Shown one piece after another: positions 47,717-58,900 of a DNA stretch of 64,000 bases. A program made the position numbers and the translations under genes. Every line of letters starts with the position of its first letter. The first letter of the stretch is position 1. This DNA is from Seiridium cupressi (lineage: Eukaryota > Ascomycota > Sordariomycetes > Amphisphaeriales > Sporocadaceae). Location of the stretch: positions 41,249 to 105,248 of the forward strand of contig JARVKI010000125.1 in assembly GCA_036674765.1 (NCBI GenBank), read 5' to 3'. Under the pieces are notes generated by a model. That model was not told the DNA's origin, did no database searches, and worked only from the letters and a program-made list of their open reading frames with translations.

Positions 47717-49588
47717 ATGGCGGATATCAAGGATGCCCCTTCAGCCGACACCCCGACGCAATTGGCCGAGCAAGATCTTAACGAACACACACAGTCAGCT
47801 CCTGAACGCCGCGACTATGCTGGTGCACAGGCAAAATCCGATCCCAAGGAGATCAAGCTTGTACGAAAGCTCGACAGGCGTATCATGGTGAGCGCTGTTC
47901 TCAAAAGATACACAGTTTCATCCAGCTGACTCCAAGTCGCAGCCGATTCTCTGGTTCATGTATTTCTGGAATTACACCGACCGTGGATCTATGGCGCAAG
48001 CCCGCCTCAACAGTCTGGAGCGAGATCTCAACATGTCCGGAGATGACTTTAACACGGCAGTGTCTATCTTGACAGTCGGTTATGTTCTTATGCAAATACC
48101 GAGCAACATGCTTTTGACTCGTGTTCGGCCAGGATTATATTTGGCATCTTGTGCCTTAGTATGGTCCCTTATATCTGGTAAGCAGCTCCTCCTGCCAAGC
48201 CTTTTGGGTCGGACGACTAAGCAATGATATAGCTTGCACCGGCTTTGTGAACTCGTATGGTGCATTGATCGCATGCCGCTTTTTATTGGGATTTTTCGAG
48301 GCACCGGTAAGCCCACCCGTTGTGTTGATCACCGAGTCGCTCACGGTCAATCTAGTTTTATCCCGGTGCTCTTTACCTATTATCCATATACTACAAACGC
48401 AAAGGTTGGACTCCTATCATAGAAGTTATCGTTTTTAGCTGGCTGCTAATGAAAGGTAGAACTTGCATCGAGAATGGCGCTATTATACAGCGCACAGATG
48501 GCGGGACTGAGCTTTGCGAATCTGATAGCTGCCGGTGTCTTCAAAGGCCTAGACGGAGTCCGAGGTCAGGCAGGCTGGAGATGGTACTTTTTCGATTTTC
48601 ATTGGCTCGACTGGAATGGTTCTTGAATTGAAAGCGTCACGAAACTAACCCTCAAATTAGGCTCCTGTTTATAGAAGGCGCGGCTTCCGGCGTGACAGCT
48701 GTCGCAGCTTTCTGGCTCCTCCCTGATTCGGAGCATAAGACTAGATGGCTGAGTGAAGAGGAACGTCAGCTGGCCCATGAAAGGATGGAAAAAGACCAAC
48801 CTGTAGATTCTCATCAGCGAGAGTCGGTCTGGGCCGCCCTTCGCTACGCCGTCCAAGACCGCCGAACGTGGTTGTTCTGTGCGATTCAGAACTTCCACTA
48901 TGCTGGGTTATCCTTCATTAACTTCCTTCCAACGTGAGCAAAACGTTACTCTATGAAATGAAGAATTATGTTTACTAATTCAAGTAGAGTTATCCAAACC
49001 CTGAACTTCGGTAACACAGTAGCTTTGCTACTTGCCTGCCCCCCTTACATATGTGCAGGGGTAGCAACAGTGTTTCTCGGCTGGAGCTCTGGCCACTTCC
49101 ACGAGCGAACAATCCATGTCACCATCGGCCTCACCATTGCCGTGATTGGCTTCTCAATCGCTGCGTCTACCCTCAATCCAGCGGGAAGATATGTAGCCTG
49201 CTTCATCTTTCCAATTGGCGCCTACTCGGTGAACTCCGCTATAGTCGGATGGATAGCCACAACACTTTCGCAAAGTCGAGAAAAGAAAGCTGTGAGTTCT
49301 GTGGCACTTAGGTCCTGGAAGAGTCAAGACGTTAACTAACCGACTTCTTTTCAGGTGGCTTTGGCGATGACGAACGTCAGCGCCCAAATTGCACAAGTAT
49401 ACGGCGCGTATCTTTGGCCCAAGACGGATGGACCTCGTTATGTAATCGGCTTTAGCACATCTGCCGCGTTCTCTGTATTGTCAATAATCATGTGCTGGCT
49501 CATGAAGTTCATGCTCAAGCGCGAGAATGCGAGGCTTCAACGGCTTAGAGGGGCTGGCCAAGGGGACATCAACACCTATGGGTATTGA
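47717..49588 (+). CDS. MFS transporter, anion:cation symporter (Dal5/allantoate-type) family, 8 exons
   Basis: Plasma-membrane permease of the MFS anion:cation symporter family (Dal5, Tna1, Seo1 relatives), which takes up small organic acids, vitamins or nitrogen compounds. Exons 47717-47887, 47943-48177, 48233-48306, 48356-48404, 48460-48583, 48661-48933, 48988-49291 and 49355-49588 join in frame to 487 aa. The family signature is clear: RKLDRRIM, then WFMYFWNYTDRGSMAQARL, TVGYVLMQIPSNMLLTRVRP, CRFLLGFFEAP, GWRWLLFIEGAAS and LPDSEHKTRWLSEEERQLA. All twelve membrane segments seem present. The acceptor GGTAG at 48455-48459 is required to restore the motif KRKELASRMALLYS; the nearer AAAG site would shift the frame. 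It appears functional. The substrate is not predictable. Confidence 0.9.
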
Positions 49589-50761
49589 CGATACTCGGGT
49601 GTTCTTCTCACCTTCCAAGCCGTTTTTTATTATATCATAGCCCGAATGTTTGTCTACGCTGGTGGTTTACCACAATGCAACGCGCCGGTGCAGCTTGATG
49701 CTTTGGTTAGGCCTCACTTCCTTTGGACAGTAGCGTCCTGAGATAATCCTAGCGTCAGCCAGGAATGGGGTTCCGGTTCAATCGAATGCGCAAATCCAAA
49801 ATGAAACCATAAATCGTGACCAAGACCAAAGTTACACCGATCTGTTTTCAGACCCGCTAGAACATCAGCCTACACCAATCGGAGCACTGCATGTACCCGT
49901 CGCAATCGAACGGGATCTCCCACGGGAATAGCCGAACAGCTTGCTCACAGATAGCGACGACACAGTTTATCGATAAACACCCACTATTGATGATCGCGCT
50001 ACTGTGAAAGCACGCTGTCGTCGAACAGAGTTCTATGCTCGATAGTACTCTGGTGTAAAACGTTTGCCGTGGGGACGAAATTCAATTCCTTGACGGAATT
50101 GTTGGGCCGTACTCACTCCCCGCAAGGTACTGCGCAGGGGTAGAAGCTAGGGCTGCCGACGGTGGGGCTCTGGTAGTCGTCATTACTCCAGGCGCACTCC
50201 CACTGGAACGCAGGCATCTGCGGTGACATGAACACGGCAATTGACATACGTACATCGTCCAAGATCGTTGAATTCGGCAGCTCGCCAAGCCGCTAAGGGC
50301 CGCGTCAGTCGAATGAATCAAAGGGGAATGTGGTATATATGCCGACGATTATGTCGCTCGCAGTATTACCTCGACATGTCCCGCTAGTCTCGAAGCGGCA
50401 GTTGAGCGTCAAACCACCACCACACACGCAGTGGATACTCAATGCTGGCCCCCACTAATTGAACCGGTCACATGCCACTTGAGGCCAAAAGATACCGGAG
50501 CTTCATACTAAATCGCACCACGATCTTCGATAACATGCTATAGTGCAATCTCGACCTGCAGAACCAAAAGATGATCTCATCCGGCCGGATCGTTCTAAAA
50601 TGGGTGGGACAAAGATGCTGCGCGGCGCCCTGCAGCACTCCGGGAACGGGAAGTGGGATGCAGGGGGCATTCGAGATGATATATGAATCCCAACTGTGTT
50701 GAAAGATTCAGGACGGAGGACCAGCGCAGGAAGTTGTCTTGTATCACTGTCAATTTGCAAG
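49589..50761. other. Intergenic, 1.2 kb
   Basis: 3' flank of the permease and promoter of the GH3 gene. The open frames here have no domain. Nothing else recognised. Confidence 0.5.
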
Positions 50762-53272
50762 ATGCGAGGGGCGTCCTTCCTTTGTGCCCTGGCAACGGTC
50801 GCCGCCGCGGCCAAGGTCAAGACCAAGACATCCGCAACTAACTCGACTTCTCCTAAGGAGCCACTATTGGCAGATGGAATTGGTGAGAAGTCCTGCTCTT
50901 ACCGTGTGCTGGGAGATTTCATCCAGACTAATCAAGTGTGGCACAGTCAATCTCGGTGTCGCATCCGCTGCGTACGAAAAGGCGAATACTTTCGTCGGGC
51001 AGCTGACCAATCCGCAAAAGATCAAGATCATCACAGGCCAGAGCTTCAAGACTGGCAACCTGTCTTGGTCTGGTTACGCAGGTTGCGATGGAATTGATGG
51101 AGTGAACAATGCAGCATATGTGTCCGGCTTCTCGACTGCCGCTGCGGTCGGCATGACATGGAATCCGGATCTCGCGGAGTCTCAATACCTGGCTTTGGGT
51201 AAGCGCCGACTACTTAAACTAGGGACAACCATGGACGCTAACGCATACTGTTAGGTGAGGAGTTCTATAACAGTGGATACAACTTGATCAATGGACCCGT
51301 GTCGAGTCCCAATGGCCGCATCGCCTGGTCGGGTAGATTGGGCGAGTCTATCTCCCCTGAGCCATATCTGTCTGGTATCATGGAAGCAGCCACTGTGGCT
51401 GGTTTCAGCGCGGCGGGCATAGTCCCAGTCGGACGACACTTTGCTGTCGATGAACAGGAGTATAATCGCAAGGTCGGTGGATACTCTTCGAACCTGGATG
51501 AAAAGACCTTGCTCGAATTATATCTTTGGCCGTTCGCCGATTCTGTCAAGGCCGGAATGATGGGCATTATGTGCTCTCTCAACGGTGTCAATAATCAGGT
51601 AGCTTGCGAGAATAGTGACTTACTTAACGGCTACCTCAAGACGAACCTTGGCTTCCCCGGCCTAGTCTTGCCCGATGTCGCAGCACAACAATCATCATAT
51701 AACTCCGCCAATTCTGGTCTCGACTACGGATCCTCTCAGTACTGGAGTGAGGCTATTATTATCGCTGGTATTGCCAACGGTACTTTGACGCAGGCCAGAC
51801 TGGACGACATGGCAACTCGTGTTGTGATTGGGTACTACTATTCCGACTTGGATAACGGCAAACAACCCTCGAGGTCGTCAGGCTCCGAGTATCGCAACGT
51901 GCGCGGCAACCATTCGGAAGTCATCAAGCAGGTGGCTAGGGAGTCTATCGTTCTGCTGAAGAACAACAATGAGGGAACTCGTAACGGTGTCACTATCGGC
52001 CTGCCTATCAAGAAGCCTCGCTCAATCGGGCTGTTCGGTGCTCATGCCGGCCCTGTGATGGGAGGTCCCAACGAAGTATTCTCCGTCACAGGCTCTCCTG
52101 CCCAAATCTATCCAGGCCATTTGGCTGGCATCACTGGCTCTGGAGAAGCTTCCTTCCCATACCTGGTAGATCCCTACATTGCGCTCACCCTGCGTGCTAT
52201 TACGGATGATACGTCAATTGTGTGGATCTTGAACAACACTTACACGTCCCCCTATTCCGTCGGAATTCCAGGATCAGGTCCTGGCACCCCTCCGGCCAAT
52301 GGAAGCACGATAGTAGCACGTCAAGGACCAGGAGGTGGTGGTGGCGGCGGTGGCGGTGGTGGAGGTGTTCCATCATTCCCCGGTGGCTTCGGTACAGGCG
52401 GTGCGCCTTCATTCCAGAACTACGGCGGCTCATCTGATGTCTGCCTTGTCTTCATCAATGCATGGGCTGGAGAGGGTGCAGACCGAACCGAGCTGTCGAA
52501 TCCTAGCCAGGACGCGATGGTGACCGCGGTTGCAAATAGCTGCAATAACACCATTGTCGTGGCCAACGTCGCTGGTCCACGGGTTCTCGACGCTTGGGTT
52601 GAGCATCCCAACGTCACCGCGATTTTGTACTCGGCATTACTGGGTCAGGATAGCGGCAATGCCATCGCCGACGTTCTGTATGGTGACGTTAACCCCAGTG
52701 GGAAACTAACTTACTCCATCGCCAAGAACGCAACCGACTATATCCCTATCTGCCTTGAACTAGAGTGTGAATTCACGGAGGGCGTGTTCATCGACTACCG
52801 TTATTTCGATAAGAACAATGTCTCGGTTCGCTATCCTTTCGGTCACGGTTTGAGTTACACCTCATTCACATATAGCGATGACGTTTCGGTCGAGGTCACC
52901 AACCAGACCGCACTAGCCTCGAAGTATCCCACTGAACCCTTGGGACTGGGAGGCGAAGCCGACCTGTTCGAGGAGGTTTTGACTGTACAGACGTCCGTCC
53001 AAAATTCAGGCACAATCAATGGCACCGAGATCGTTCAACTATACGTCAGCTTCCCTGAAGAGGCGGAGCAGCCGATCCGGGTCCTGCGCGGCTTTAGTAA
53101 GGTCCCGCTGGGTGCAGGAGAAACAGCCGACGTCACATTCAGTGTGCGCCGTCGTGACATCAGCTACTGGGATACCACTGCTGGGCAATGGACCATTGCC
53201 AGTGGTGAATACACATTCGCGGTTGCTGCGTCTTCGCGGGACATCAGAGCGACTATGACGTTTACTGTATAA
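50762..53272 (+). CDS. Secreted glycoside hydrolase family 3, divergent, 3 exons
   Basis: GH3 beta-glycosidase-like enzyme. Exons 50762-50882, 50947-51198 and 51255-53272 join in frame to 796 aa. A signal peptide (MRGASFLCALATVAAAA) indicates secretion. The GH3 order is complete: the N-terminal barrel with GPVSSPNGRIAWSGRLGES, the second domain with RESIVLLKNNNEGTRNG, and the C-terminal fibronectin-III-like domain starting near YPFGHGLSYTSFTYSDDV. The nucleophile position is Asp265, but in the setting GLVLPDVAAQ instead of the usual VMSDW. The usual Lys-His pair is Arg185-His186 (GRHFAVDEQEYNR), and the Arg of the canonical DGPLGVR loop is replaced (CDGIDGVNNAAY). An acid/base-like Glu is present in INAWAGEGADR. 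A Gly run follows residue 482. It may have altered specificity or weak activity; calling it a beta-glucosidase would overstate the evidence. Confidence 0.9.
52330..52367 (+). repeat. GGN repeat encoding a poly-Gly run in the GH3 protein
   Basis: GGT/GGC codons encode about 12 consecutive Gly in a linker between GH3 domains. Mixed synonymous codons suggest a protein-level linker rather than a fresh microsatellite. Confidence 0.8.
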
Positions 53273-53735
53273 CTGCATCGCTCTCATTCACATTCATATG
53301 CTTGGAGTAGGGGATGTATGGGGCACAAAAGAAATGGAAAAAGTAGAAGATTAAAGTTTCAAATTTTGTATTAATATACATCGTGCAATCTGCTCTTTTC
53401 TCTGCACCTTTCACTAGCATTGACTCTAAGCATATACCAGAGCGAAGGTCTAGGGGGAAGATAATATATACTCGACCTAAAACGATGGGTTTCCACAACG
53501 GGAGTGGGGGGAGACTTAGGAAATTTGCTTGCTGTAAATTAAGACTTAGCCCAACTCTCTCATAAATCCCTGTCTTCATCATTTTCAATTACCATAGCCC
53601 AGTAACGTTGAGTGCCCACGTGAGATAAAAGTTCATAAGTGTCCAAATGTGTTATTGGTAGAGTCACTTCCCACCACCATTTGGTGGGTAGAGAAAGAAG
53701 AGCATATGTTCGTTGCTGTGGATCGTTGGTGTTTC
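53273..53735. other. Intergenic
   Basis: 3' flank of the GH3 gene up to the end of the HET remnant. Nothing recognised. Confidence 0.5.
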
Positions 53736-54620
53736 TCACTTGGTTTCCATCAACGCAAACCCAACGACTTCGCCCGACGAACTGGAGACTAAGCCCTCGA
53801 AAGACACGTTCAGATAAATCGTCAGCGTCTCAAAGCAAAGAAGATCATATGAGATCGTTTGCGCTACATTTATAGCAGTAATCTCTCGTTGGCCGAGGAC
53901 TATTTCCCGACAATCAGTAAAGGCGCCGAACTCCGAAGGTTCTGTTCCGGTCACTCTGTTCTGGCTTTAGGTACCATGTGGTTCGAAGGGTCATACAACG
54001 GAACCAGTCCGCAATCCCCGTTCCAAAAATATCGAGTGATCCAACTTGTCCCCGGTTGAATGATGTTTAACATATCGCCTCGCACATGTATCGCGCGCTG
54101 TACAAATGGATGTTAATTCTGCCACGCCAGCTAGTCCAAGACCATGACTGGAAGCCCGGTTTTTGAATATTTCCATTCGATACCGGAGGAGTAGGAAGAA
54201 AGAGAATACTTAGATCAATGTACTCCGTGGATAGTCCTTGTATTAAAGATGTCTTCTCGTTGAGTGAGAATGGCCTCAGGACACCGGCGATAGCATTCAA
54301 GGTGTTCGACTCCTTGCTCAGTCTCTTCTCACTGTAAGATGCCAAGTCTAGATGGAGGCCAGCCCAATTTATTACACTAGTCTTTGGAACTCCAGCTGTG
54401 GGCTGAAGGCCGATTTTCCCTATACTACTCGCTTCGTATCTTATGTTAAACAGATCCAAAGTTTCCATGTTCCCCCTGGGTAGCCAAATTTCATCTGGTT
54501 CTTCGTGTCTCCTCGTGTCTTCAGCCCACACGGTTAGTTGGCACAACCAGTACACGTGCTGATTGACAAAGACGAAGCTTTGCCTAGACAGTCGTTGTTC
54601 CTGCAAACTATTTTTCGGGG
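53736..54620 (-). pseudogene. HET-domain (heterokaryon incompatibility) gene remnant, truncated
   Basis: C-terminal part of a HET-type protein on the minus strand. It begins at about 54606 with EQRLSRQSFVFVNQHVYWLC, the position of the usual W(T)YQE..LS motif. It continues through SEKRLSKESNTLNAIAGVLR and reaches GFQSWSWTSWRGRI, the family's WSW block. The frame then stops (54067), but homologous-looking sequence continues in another frame (GLVPLYDPSNHMVPKARTE) through a TGA and on to a stop at 53736. The N-terminal HET core is missing: just beyond 54620 the sequence runs into the retrotransposon LTR at 54659. The gene is broken by at least a truncation, a frameshift and a stop. No functional product is expected. 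Confidence 0.78.
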
Positions 54621-54658
54621 TTGTTTATTAGTTTGGACACTACGCTTTTGTCGATGTC

Positions 54659-54956
54659 TGTCAGACGCGAATATAGCAGCTGCGCTGACGCAGCGCACAA
54701 ATAGCGTAAAACCACTAGTAAGGGATAAGACTTGGGCCGAAGGGATTAATATAGTACCGATATAGCGTTAACGCAGCGCTAAGACAGCGCTAAAACAGCG
54801 CCGCAAAGGTGCGGCGCTAACTTAGCGCTTACGCCGCGGATATTAAAAGGCGGCAACTTATATTAATTAAAAAGTAAAAATTAGTTTATATTTTATTTAT
54901 TTAAAAATTATTATTATTTTTATAACTTTTTATTTTATTATATAATTTATTTAATA
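54659..54956 (+). mobile_element. 5' LTR of a RIP-mutated Ty3/Gypsy retrotransposon
   Basis: 298-bp copy of the LTR at 15757-16010, starting TGTCAGACGCG. The first 190 bp are only lightly changed, mainly at CpA/TpG. It carries a 44-bp block absent from the clean copy, with hairpin-like CCGCAAAGGTGCGG and GCGCTAACTTAGCGC. The last 95 bp align base for base with the clean copy with nearly every C read as T and G as A; only one change there is not a transition. It ends TTTAATA where the clean copy has CTGTCA. Confidence 0.88.
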
Positions 54957-57900
54957 TTTTAATTTCTTTTTTATAAAATAAACCGTTAAATATAAAAATA
55001 ATTATTATATAAAAATATTATATAAACGTTAATTTTTAAGTTAATTAAAAATTTATAAACGGATTTAACCTTTTATAAACTTAAATATTACGCTAAATTA
55101 ACTTTTACATTATTAACGCTTTATAATTTAATATTTTATAAAACAAAACGAATTAAACGTTTTAATTAAATTTAAAAAACGATAGCGAGTTATAAAAATT
55201 AAAAAAGCGTAATTTAATTAATTTTAAAATTATAAAGCTTTTCGCGGACTTATTATTTAAAAACCTAATTAAATAAAAGTATTAATATAATCCGATAATA
55301 TTAAAAGTATTTTTATAAACTTTATAAATACGTTATTTTAACATTATATTAACGTTTTAGCCTTATTATATTAAGGTAAATCTATTTTTAAATTACGCAC
55401 TTTTTTTACGATTATAAAATTTAATTTAAAACGTAGGTATAACTTTTTCGCAGCGACGTTAATAAAGTAATATACGTTATATATTATTTAAAAGATAACT
55501 TTAAATAAAATTAAGTAAATTATACGTTAAAAAGTAAAGAATTAAATATTAACGTTTATATTTTCGCTTAAAATAAATTTTAGACTTTTTTAAAAAAATA
55601 ATTATTTAAATTTATATTACGTGTAATATAAGCGTTTACAACGTTTATTATTATTTATTAAAGGATAAACGAATTAATTACGATTTTTATTAAACGATAC
55701 GAAAACGCGGAGTTTAAACGCGGTTATAACGTTTTAGATAAATACCGTTTTAATAATTTATTAAATAGGTTTAAATTTAAAATTAAATATAAAGTTTATA
55801 TATAATTAAAAATCTTTAATAATTATTAAATATTAATAAACGCTATATAAAAGATTAAAATCGTAAGAAAAAAATTAAAAAATATAAATACTTTTTTAAT
55901 AAAACGATATTTAAATAAAACGTAAAAATTACGCCTTTTATATTATTATAAATATAAAAAAGTTAATTACGTATAATAAAAATACTTTACGCGGAATAAT
56001 TAATTTAATAATATATAAAAAAAAACGATAACGTATAAAATAAAAAACGAATTTATATTATAAAAATATTATAAATAATTAAACTTTATTAATATTATAA
56101 TTATAATTAAAAAAGGTATATTTTTATTAATTATATATAATTAATAATTAAAACGTATTATATATATAAGAAAAATAATTATTATTTTTTTATTTACCTT
56201 AATTAATTATATAAAAAGTATAAATAAAAAAGTTATTTAATAATTTATTATTTAATTATATTAAAAGCGAATTAAAAACTTATTATATAATAAAGTAATT
56301 AAAAGTATAAATTAAAATTATAAATGTTAATAAATATACGTAATTAATTAAAAAAATAATAATATTATATCCGTGTTTTAATTAATTTAAAAGTTAATAA
56401 AAACGTAATTAATTTCCTTATTATCGTTACGTAAACGTAATACGTATATATTAAAAAAAGACCGGAATTAATAAACGTTAATAACCGGCTTTTTAAAATT
56501 TTAAAAATATATAAGTTATTAATTAAAATTATAAATAATAATAAAATAGTAAAAAATTAATTATAACGCTTTATAATCGTAGATAATACGTAATTTTTCC
56601 TTATTTTAAAAATCCCGTAATTTAAAGAAACGGATTTTATAATATTATAAAAAACGAAAAAATAACGTTTTTTAATTTTAAAACGTTATTTCCGCGTAAA
56701 TACTTTATTTAAAAAGTTTTAATAAGTTAAAATCGTTATAACGGCGGTTATTTACTTTTATTTATTATTTATAAATAAAAAAAAAAGCGAAAATAAACCG
56801 ATAAAGCTCCGTTTATTAAACGTTTACGTAGGTTTTTAAAATATTATATTAAAAAAAACCGCGGGACGATTTTTTTAATTATTTCGAATTAAAATACCGT
56901 ATAAAACTTAAAAATAAAGTTATATTAATATAAAGATTATTATATTTATTATTTTTTAAAAAACTAAAAGTTTTACGTGAATATTTATTAAAAACGGAAG
57001 TTAAAAAATAAATTAAATTATTAATTAACTTTATAAACGCTTTTATTTTATTTATATTAAAAAAAGGAGGTTAATTTTACTTTTATATCGATTATAAAGC
57101 GTTTAATTAAATTATACGTAAAAACCGCGTTTTATTACCGTTAATAAATAAGATTTTAAATCGATTAAATATAACGAAGGTATTTATTAAATTAAATTTA
57201 AAAAATGCGTATTATTAAATTAAAATCCGCGTAAACGATAAGTAAAAGACGGTTTTTTAAATACGATATAAATTTTTAAATATTAAATAATACTATTTAG
57301 CCTTATTAACGCATTTATAACCTTTTAAATTTATATTAACTAGGTATTAAAAAGGTTAATTAATATAATTTATATTATATATTTAAATAATATTTTAATT
57401 TATAATAATAATAAAATAACGTATAAATAATATATATATATTATTTTCGATTATTTACGTTAATAAAAGTTATATTTTAACTTATAAAAATGTAAGTTTA
57501 ATATTTTATCGGTTAAGTTTTTAAAATGTAAAATATTAATAAACGGCGTTAATATAAAGGAAAAACGCGTTAAAATTATTATATAATAATAACTTTTATA
57601 TAACGTAAAAGAAATTTAAAAGTTTTTAAAATTCGTCGGATTTTATCGTAAATTTATTAAAAATTATTTAAAAATAATAATATTATTTACGGATTAATTA
57701 AAAAGAGGTATTAAAAGTAATATTAACTTTTTTTAAAACGTAAAAATAACGTTTAAATAATTATAATTACTTTTTATAATAACGTTAATATTATATTATT
57801 ACGACGTAATAATATTAACGCGTTTAAAAACCGATATATTAGCTTTTATAATAAAAGTTATATTATTATAAGTTTTTAAAAACCGTTAACACCCGATCGC

Positions 57901-58900
57901 TTTTAAATTATAAAATTTTATAAATATTAAAATACGTTATAATATTAAAGATTTAAAGTTATTTATAATTATTAATATTTTAAAAAATTAAAAGTATTAT
58001 TTATAATATTTATAAAAATAATTCGTAGTTTTAATAAATTATTTTAATTTATAATATTAAAAATTAAAGTAAAAACTTAATTTAAAATAATTACGTTAAA
58101 TTAACGATTTTATTACGTTTAATTTTAAAATTAAATATAAATTAAATAAATTAAACTTTATTAATAAATTATTTTAAAAAGCGGATTATAAAAAAAACGT
58201 ATTAATAATAATAAAATTATAAGCGTTAAGCGACTTTATAATAATTATATTAGAAAATAACGGAATATAATAAGATAAAATTAAAATTACGCGGGTAATA
58301 ATTTATTTAATAAAAGAGAAAAAATACCGTTATAATATAATATTAAAAAGGTTAAAAGGAAATGCGATAAAATAACGTTTACGTTATTTAAATATCGTTA
58401 AAGTTTTAAATTATAAACCGGAGTTTTTATAATTAATATTATAAATATAAGTTAAAAGAAGCCGGAACGGAATAAACCCTACTTCGTAAATACGGATTAA
58501 GATAATAATAAAAGATAAGCAAATACGAACGTATAAAAAGCAAATATATTAAATACCGGTATAATAGAAATAAAATAAACGGTAAAAACTAATTAAAGCT
58601 AACGATTAAAAGTAATTAATAAAACTTATTAATTAATATTAACCGTAATTAATTTTATTTATTAAATAAATATAAATAAATAAGATTAATAAAAGGATAA
58701 ATAAATATATATATAATAAATATTTCTTATATAAATAATTATTTTTTTAATAATTAATTTAAATATTTATTTATTTATAAATAAAGCTTATTAAGCTTTA
58801 ACGATTATATTTTTTTTATTTAAAATTTAATATTCTTATTTTATATTATATACCTTATTAATATAAACTTAATATTAATATATTATTTTAAAGTTTATTT
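54957..58900 (+). mobile_element. RIP-destroyed Ty3/Gypsy element A (internal region)
   Basis: A/T-converted internal region following the LTR. In one plus-strand frame 57061-57500 still reads as a Gypsy reverse transcriptase: FYFYIDYKAFN, RKNRVLLPLINKILNRLN, VFIKLNLKNAYY and KIRVNDK, matching the family's CVDYRALN, LPLINETLDRL, FTKLDLKDAYY. Stops fall where Trp and Gln codons would be (TGG or CAG to TAA/TAG). RNase H-like traces follow near 57830-58200. No integrase was recognised before element B starts, so A is probably truncated or interrupted. The right boundary is uncertain, and no 3' copy of the LTR was seen before 64000. Confidence 0.75.
57061..57500 (+). pseudogene. Reverse transcriptase ghost of Gypsy element A
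   Basis: Readable RT core with D-Y-K-A (VDYRA box) and the LNLKNAYY (LDLKDAYY) box; multiple RIP-type stops. Not functional. Confidence 0.82.
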
